Part shown: piece after piece, positions 57,271 through 64,000 of the stretch
Layout: every line of letters starts with the position of its first letter
Position numbering within the stretch: position 1 is the first letter of the stretch
Source: Acanthococcus lagerstroemiae
Lineage: Eukaryota; Arthropoda; Insecta; Hemiptera; Eriococcidae
Direction: 5' to 3'
Length of the DNA: 64,000 bases
Assembly: GCA_031841125.1 (NCBI GenBank)
Contig: CM063106.1
Location: forward strand, 13,082,001 to 13,146,000
The notes under the pieces: generated by a model
Told to the model about the DNA's origin: nothing
Seen by the model: the letters and a program-made list of their open reading frames with translations, nothing else
The model's database searches: none
Translations under genes and position numbers: made by a program

Positions 57271-57630
57271 CTCGAAATAAAATGGCAAATGTGAGTTTTG
57301 ATTCTTTACCCTTCAATTTATTACGAATATACGATCCCCGAGTAACTGTCAACAAAAACCTAGCGTGGTATAAACGACAACGTCGCTAGTTCGTCAGTGC
57401 TTCAAGTTATATTGCACCGAGTATAGGTATTATGTTCCAGTAATTCACCCAGTCGCAAAGTGGAACCAGTTTTTCATGCGAAGGGTGGTGCAAACCTAAT
57501 ATTCTTGGTGGTACAGATTTCAATAGGAGTTTTAGTGGCGGTGTATTTTTAGAGGAGGAAGGAGGTAATCGATGCTCCCGGTGTTAGGAAGGAGCCAACG
57601 GAGTTGCCAAGGGGTAGGACCTCCACATCC

Positions 57631-58015
57631 TCTTGATTACGGTCCTGTCCAGTCGAGAATCAGTAACCAATTCAAAAGTCAGTATCGAATTCTGAAACAT
57701 CCTGAGTTGCCGCTTCAATGATTACTTCCTGGATTTGCCGCTGGTTATGCCCTTCAACATAACAGTTTCAGTAGAGAAGTCATGAAACGAATGCCACTAT
57801 TTGGATCCGCCTGGTTACAGTCCTGCCCAGTCAAGAATTAATGAGTTAAGAACAATATAAAAGCACACTTCGAAAGACTATCATATTTCTACACTTTCTG
57901 AATTGCCCCTCCTAAGATGACTTCCTCGATCAGCCACGAGCTAACGCCTTCGAAAATTAGATTTTCGGAAGAGAAGGTATGGAATAAACTGCTGAATTAC
58001 TACTTGCATTGGTCA
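57631..58015. repeat. Diverged tandem duplication, unit about 185-200 bp
   Basis: Unit 1 has ACGGTCCTGTCCAGTCGAGA, GAGTTGCCGCTTC, GATTACTTCCTGGATTTGCC; unit 2 has ACAGTCCTGCCCAGTCAAGA, GAATTGCCCCTCC, GATGACTTCCTCGATCAGCC, in the same order. On the minus strand both can be read as similar short peptides (IQEVIIEAATQ and IEEVILGGAIQ), so an ancient coding repeat is possible, but frames are broken. Confidence 0.55.
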
Positions 58016-60357
58016 CTGACCTCGTGACAGGTATGATGTGTCTCAGATTTGAACCCACAAATAAAAATTTCACCACTAAATTGAGTAAAATCGACTTGGT
58101 TTGGAAAATAGTCGCAAGTAAAAAATGGGAGTATTCCGGGTCGTCGATGTTGGTATTACATTAGAGTCTTAGTATGCCCCCTCGCGGTTTTAGCTTCCCT
58201 AGCTAAATTTTATAGATTTTGTTCAAAAGACAATTTGAAGAAAAATTCTGAACCATTATATTGTATTCGTTCTTCAACACCTTAGAATTTTGATTTTGTC
58301 TTATTGTTTGACCTTTTTGAGTTCTTCATCTCAAATACGATATGCCTATAGGTTATTGGGAATCACAAGGTCGTGGCAAATGAAAGGGTGAAGCCGTTGT
58401 AAAGCCTCCCTTCATTTATTTATTGATTTTTTTTTTGGTCAGTGGCCGATATTTTCGCGGGCTTAAAGCTTTGTATTCCGGTGTTGGCAAAGTTCTCTTT
58501 TCTCCGCTCCCCTTCAGAAGAGTCACTTTTATTCGATGTACACACTTTACCTGAGTGCTGGAGAAGTTCTACTCGGAAATTAACTTCTTCTTGGTCTCTT
58601 CTCCGACAGGCTGTCACTCCAGGTAACGCGGATCCGTGCGATTCGCTAACAGCAAAGAAAACATCCTGTCTTTTCTCAAACTATGCCTTTCTGTACCCTT
58701 GTCATTCTTTCAACTTGCAACCCTCGTCCAGAAGTCGTTTTGCCGAAATTCAGTGTAAGTATGTAGGTTATAATGACTCGAAGCCGAACTGAGGTACGAA
58801 AGTTTACGCTGCCTATTGTCTTGAAATATTCATGCTCACCTTGGGAGATGCAACGCGAGGGGTACCAGTGAACACGAGTGCATATTTCACTAGTCAAAAT
58901 ATCTTCCTTGTTCGTCGGGTACTTGACCTATATTTCAATGCACTCGTATGAAATTTTTGTATTACGGGGTCTCGTTTACTGCATTACGGCCTCGCACGTT
59001 CCCTCGTACATTTTTTCTTTTCGTCCCATATCTTTTTCCCTTTACTGTACCCCCCTTTGTTTTCCTCCTTTTCCAATTTTAAATGCCTCGTCTTTTATTT
59101 TCGTCGTTTTATGGCGGAAGAAAAACTTTATTGTCTCCGTCGTACGTTACACAGAAATTAAACATCGCCGGCGTAAAGCTTGTTGACTTCGACAGTCGCA
59201 CGCAGGAGGCGGCAAGGGGTAACTCGAAGCGAGCGAGTCGAGCCAGAGACAGGGGGCGAGAACGCAGGGGGCCCAAAGTTAGGGATATTTCCATATTTTT
59301 ACGGTCTCGACGCGATTCCGGGCCGCCTTCGAAAACGATAAAAATTACTTTTTATTGCGGATTTTTGCGTTCGAGTGAGAGAAACAGAGAGAGAAAATTG
59401 TACACGGACGTTGGCGCATTATGGACGCGGTTGTAAATACCGAATAAAATGCGATAAACGCTTCGTAAATTTCGACAACGGCCGGTGCCGGTGGTATCAC
59501 GATTTTCTAGACACCCTGCCAACCTTCTTTTTTCCCCTTTTTTTCTCTTTTTTTTGTACCCATCCTCCCGTTATTGGTATTCTGGTATCGTATTCCTAAC
59601 ACTTGGAAGAATATTGAGTAGTTCGGCATCTCTTATTATTTTCCGTTCGTTTGTCTTCTTTGTTTACTCTGGCGAGAGCATTGTAATAATTTCGCTGCTA
59701 TTTTCTCTTTTTCTCTTCACCAGCTTTTATTTCATACTCTTCTTTCGCTGTGCCCGCTTTTATTCTGTGTACTCTTTCCTCTTTTCGTTCCTCTACTGCC
59801 CTGAAATCATTTCCGAGCAGATATACACTCCCTAACTCGTGCATTACTAGCGATTTGTTCGCATATAATTACTCGTGAGAAATTACAAATTTTTTCAACG
59901 TTTTACTTTTTTTTCTCTCTCTAATTTTCATACCTACCGCGAGAGTAGATGAAATAACACGCAGCTTGGAAATTTGTTTAATTTATAGTTATTGTTAGAC
60001 GGCTGCATTTTTATACCGTGTTTCATCTCGAAATTAAGCTTTTATTGTTTAGTAATTAGTGCACGCATTTTGCAGAACGAAATTCGTCGTCGAGTCTATA
60101 CTCAATGGCTTGACTAAAGCGACAACTCCACGAGGTTTTTTTTCCTTTTTTTCATTTCGTAAACATCTACCTACGTTTACACGTGTTCCAATGACAATTT
60201 ACATTTGAACCCGAGTCAGTTCGAAATTACGCTAACAATGGGAAAAAGTGAAGAAAGTTCTTTCTTTACTCCTCAGGAAGCATCGACTTGAAAGTGGCCC
60301 CGAATTGCACATTTAATACAACATGATATATTCCGCCACGGGTACCGAGAGAATTTG
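58016..60357. other. Unique stretch, CpG-containing, no gene recognised
   Basis: 58430-58800, 59080-59440 and 59485-59835 have frames of 116-117 codons without domains; the last is hydrophobic because of T-rich sequence. TTTCTAGACACCCTGCC at 59505 looks like a right end of the GGTGTCT-ended families without partner. No gene supported. Confidence 0.4.
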
Positions 60358-60837
60358 TTACCGTAAAAGTTGGTAACTTAGGACAGGGGTCCAACTAGGG
60401 TCAGATGTTACATTTTATGTGTGAGCCGCGGTAACACTGGTTGCGTACCCACTAGCGCTCTGCACAGTGTAGAACGCAATCACTTGTGACCTGTGCCGGA
60501 AGAACGTTATTAGTGTGCAAAACGTAAACATTGCGAAAAACGAGGGGCGAAAAATGGATACTTGGGAAAATGATCGTCGATAAAATGGCGAGAATATAAA
60601 ATAATGAAATTTGCTGTTTGGATTTTACGAGTGTTGTTCGCTAAGGCTGTAGAGCAAATCTTGAACTACTGAAATCACTGATAAACCGAAAATTGATATT
60701 TTGCGCACTATAATAACGTTTTTTCGGCACAGGTCACTCTTAGCGGATAATCAACCAGTGTTACCGCAGCTTACACGGAAAATGTAATGTCTGTCCCTAG
60801 TTGTACCCCTGTCCCAAGTTACCAACTTTTACGGTAA
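60358..60837. mobile_element. MITE with long terminal inverted repeats
   Basis: The left end TTACCGTAAAAGTTGGTAAC is the exact reverse of the right end GTTACCAACTTTTACGGTAA. Similarity continues inwards for about 170 bp on each side (GGACAGGGGTNCAACTAGGG, GCGGTAACACTGGTT, GACCTGTGCCG, ACGTTATTA), with an extra 30-base segment in the left arm near 60445-60475. If TA is the target (Tc1/mariner style), the ends would be CCGTAAAAG. 480 bp, no protein; a hairpin-forming element. Confidence 0.85.
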
Positions 60838-61800
60838 TCATTATTTCCTCAAATCACTTCGATTCAAGTTCTGACAGAAACTACATGGAGGTCTACAGAA
60901 ATAGAAGATAGAACTAACCGCCTCCATTGTACTGCCCCAGTTTGACGTGTTGCATTGCCGGGTTTGGAAGTATTTTTGTACAGAACATGTGATTGGAAAA
61001 AAATAAAAAAAATAATAAATGCAGCTGTCAAAACAGAACTGAGATTTTGAGCCTGAAATACGCTATCGTAGATAAGACCGAAAGGGCGGTAGAAAGTGGA
61101 AACAGTTATTCGGTCGGCAGGATCAGCGTGTATAAATATAATTATCGAAGACAACTAAAAGAAAACACACTTTATTATGATTTTCCCCTTTTTTAAATTC
61201 TAGATGAGTGTAGTAGACCTATATATGCCTCCAACTAGACAGATGGACATAAAAATGGAAGAATTCCTTTCTGTTTCAGCGCACAATTTTTTCGTAATAA
61301 ACATCAGAAACTAAGAGAGTAAAGAATTTAAAAGTTAAACAAACCACAATTTCAAACATAGTACTATGTAAGACGGTACTGGGGGTTGTAACTCTGTTTT
61401 TGAGAAGAATAGGTACTAGTATAATTTTGAGTAATTTTTTCTTTACTGTATATCAACCATAAGTATGATCATCGAATGTTTTGAGAGTATGCCTAATGCT
61501 TACGCATCTGAATGACTAATTCCTAAACATAGTTTATCTTTTTAATTTTCAATCCCCCTCCACTCTTATCACAGAACCTTTATTAACTGGAATTCGTCTT
61601 TAATCCGGGTTTACTGGGTTACATGCGTGACTTCCGTCATAATGAGAACACACGCAGTGTCTGAAATGAATTGCAGACATCGGACAGAAAACATTTTCGG
61701 CATACCTTCAGAATTTGTGCAAATGCCACGAGAGTAAACTGAAAATTTTTGAACTATTTTTCTTCAATCGTTTTCTGTTATCCTATACCGCTTCCTAATG
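60838..61800. other. AT-rich stretch, no gene recognised
   Basis: Frames under 100 codons, no motif, no clear repeat. Confidence 0.4.
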
Positions 61801-61804
61801 TTTG

Positions 61805-62240
61805 TTTTACCTGACTCATTCCTATCCAAACATGATCCAAACTAACAAAATTGACCACGAATTACAAATAATAATTCTGATCAAACCTCACCAAAATTGA
61901 CTTGAATTGACCCAGATAGCCTAACGTTGATCAAATCTATTCAAAGCTTGCTAAAGGTGGCTACGTAGGACGAAAGATAGATAGAACTACTTTCAAAGTG
62001 ACCAAAATGAACCAAATGAAACGTGATTAAAAACGACAGTGTTAATCCAAAACTGACCAAAAACGGTCAAACAGAAGTTGAATGACAATAATTCGTAACC
62101 AAAAATGACTAACCGTAAAAAGAGGATGAAGAAAGCCTGAACAGAACCTGAAAGTTGATGACTGAATACGAACAGAATCTAACCAACGCTGACAAAGAAA
62201 GACAAACCCCGGGTAAACCAAAAACCACCATCTGACTCAT
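61805..62240. repeat. Degenerate TGACCAAAA-type repeat, copy 3
   Basis: AAATTGACCACGA, CTGATCAAACC, AAAGTGACCAAAATGAACC, AAACTGACCAAAAACGG, AAAAATGACTAACC and similar words recur in one orientation over about 430 bp. Longest of the three blocks. Confidence 0.65.
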
Positions 62241-62983
62241 GCGTGACCTAAACCCAAGGGCGATAAAAATTACCACAGAGCTGCCTGCTTCGTTATCACT
62301 TATCAGACTGTCGAAGAGTTTAAAATTATATTTCTTTGAAAGGATAATAAAGTTAGATTTCGTGCAAAGAGAATACCAAGTGTAAGCAAGATCATTTGAT
62401 GAGAAATGAACGTCGTTAAAAGCCCGCAGTGCAATTTTTGGAAAATATGTTCCGCATCTCTTCTAACTATCCGATTTTTGAAAACATCGACATTTTCGTT
62501 TGAATAACACAAACATAAAGCGATAAACTGCAAATGAATCAGAACCCTCCGATTGAATGTAATACGAGTTGAAGCTATTTACTATCATAAACTTATGTAG
62601 GTTTCTGTAACGGTGAGTGCGGGACCTTCTGGCAACCAAGCGCTGTAATGCTACCCATCTATTAATATACAGGTACACACAGAACAGAAACCAGTTGTTT
62701 GTCTGTACGCAAAAGTGTGTAATTTGTTTCATGTATCAAAATATGAAAACATGAAATAACTACAGTTAGAAATATCGTTCATTGTCATAAGTACACGCAT
62801 TATTACCAATTAAGATTTCAATTTGATGCCCAAGTTTACCTACCCATTCCAAAGAAACATGTATCTACCCGATATTAAGTAAGTATCTACACCTACGTAA
62901 AATAATACTTAGCCAGTCTCAAGTTTGGAAACCAAATGTGAGCGAAATTGAGCACCAAATCATGCATTTGATTAGTAATAACT
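62241..62983. other. AT-rich stretch, no gene recognised
   Basis: Minus frames of 76 and 89 codons lack motifs. Nothing else seen. Confidence 0.4.
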
Positions 62984-63946
62984 CAAGGTGTCTACCGGTC
63001 CAATAAGTCCAATAAATCCTATAAAAGTCCAATAATTGCAATATTGGCTCAATAAAAAAATTGAAAAATAAGGAAATAAATGTAATAATATCATCAAAGT
63101 TGTGAAGAACTTCGACTGGGTGCATTATTTGAGAGAGGGTCAATTCTTGAGAAGAGAAAATTGTTTCAGCAATTTAAAAAAAAATCTAATAACATATCAA
63201 TAAACAGGGTGTAAAGTCATATAAAAGTCGTACAATTGAGACAGTGGTTATACAAGGCTTCTAATTACTTACTAATTTGGTAGTACCTATACTAAACATT
63301 GCTTATTAAAATATGGCCAAATTGAAATTTAATTATTAAAAATTTGTTTTCTTTGTAACATTCTTGGCAGTATTTCATTCGTTATTATTTAATTATCATT
63401 TTTTATTTATTTTGCAATTAGAATGTTTTTGAAAGAATTTTTCTCCGTGTTGAAATTCTGTTCCGGCGTAAAAATGGTCTGTAAAAAGATCATACAAAAG
63501 TTACACAAATACACAGTCATACAAAGGTCGTACTATTGGCGTTTGTACACTCCTACAGGTGTGCTAGTGTCGTGGACGAAAAGATGATCAGGGTATTTTT
63601 ACCATAAAAACATGTGCAAGTAAAATGAGCTCTAGCATCTTCAGTATTGCTTTTTAAGTGTCCACCCTTATGATTTCCTTCAACTTCAGATTTTTTGCAG
63701 AACATTTTGGTCACTGATCATCGTTTCATCCAAATACACCAATCAGCGCGCCGCATTTCATTAGGCCGCTAGAGAGCGACTCTAGCGTCCAAACGCGAAT
63801 TGGAAAAATTCGTATTTAGTAGACACCCTGATGAGTGAAAAAATGTTGCCTTGCTTTTTTAGTTGTGATTAAGCATGTGAATAGGTCTTATAAAAAGTCC
63901 GATAAAAGTCTCGTATTTCCTATTTTCAAATCTGTTAGACACTCTG
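62984..63946. mobile_element. GGTGTCT-ended family A element, nested or composite
   Basis: The left end CAAGGTGTCTACCGG, then GTCCAATAAGTCCAATAAA, matches the reverse of 5400-5573. The right end TATTTTCAAATCTGTTAGAC, then ACTCTG, at 63919-63946 matches the reverse of 5236-5260. TAACT flanks both sides (62979-62983 and 63947-63951), a possible 5-bp target duplication. A family B copy (63204-63365) and another GGTGTCT-type end (TAGTAGACACCCTG to 63830) lie inside, so several elements are stacked. No protein. Confidence 0.6.
63204..63365 (+). mobile_element. GGTGTCT-ended element, family B, copy 2
   Basis: Begins CAGGGTGTAAAGTCATATAA and continues AAGTCGTACAATTG, GGCTTCTAATTACTTACTAA, GGCCAAATTGAAATTTAATT, parallel to 25706-25862. 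TACAAAAGTTACACAAA words at 63490-63530 may be its far end. Confidence 0.6.
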
Positions 63947-64000
63947 TAACTTAGTGTACTGTGTTACAAAGATAGATACCAGTGTTACTCTATGTAACTC

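Overview
The window looks like a gene-poor stretch of an insect nuclear genome. Evidence: AT-rich DNA without CpG depletion, no long open reading frame with a recognisable host protein, and a dense layer of decayed eukaryotic transposons (hAT, Tc1/mariner, pogo/Tigger, Jockey-like and RTE-like LINEs, a tRNA-derived SINE). Undepleted CpG with long stretches of CG-containing unique sequence would suit a hymenopteran or hemipteran, but the order cannot be settled from sequence alone. I found no convincing host protein-coding exon, rRNA, free-standing tRNA gene or CRISPR array. Bacterial-type operons are absent.

Layout. 0-5 kb: unique DNA, two degenerate low-copy tandem repeats and a SINE-body copy. 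5-8.6 kb: a cluster of an inverted-repeat element, a hAT transposase relic, a LINE relic and two short hAT MITEs. 8.6-17 kb: mostly unique, with another hAT MITE, a 1.1 kb hAT deletion derivative that still carries a BED-finger-like segment, and a SINE-body copy. 17-29.3 kb: a hAT MITE, a Jockey-like reverse-transcriptase relic, a SINE head, and a nested mariner complex in which two mariner relics lie head to head and one contains a 590-bp hairpin element whose loop holds part of a mariner transposase; a second hairpin copy lies near 29 kb. 29.8-36.6 kb: an unclassified dispersed repeat, a 76-bp degenerate tandem array and two hAT MITEs. 39-44.3 kb: an RTE-like LINE 3' end, a Jockey-like endonuclease relic and a long minisatellite. 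46-52.7 kb: dispersed repeat copies, a hAT MITE, a 117-bp duplication and a Tigger relic. 54-64 kb: a multi-arm inverted repeat, the fullest SINE composite, nested hAT MITE relics, a small palindromic array, a long-TIR MITE, and a pile of GGTGTCT-ended elements at the right edge.

Nothing here forms a working gene system. What stands out is transposon structure: eight hAT-type non-autonomous elements with matching 8-bp target duplications (four perfect, four with 7 of 8), most of them carrying G or C homopolymer runs; hairpin mariner derivatives that retain the catalytic TGDETW segment; and several repeat families with internally repeated subterminal motifs. All protein calls were read by eye from the six frames; family names rest on recognised motifs, not on database searches.
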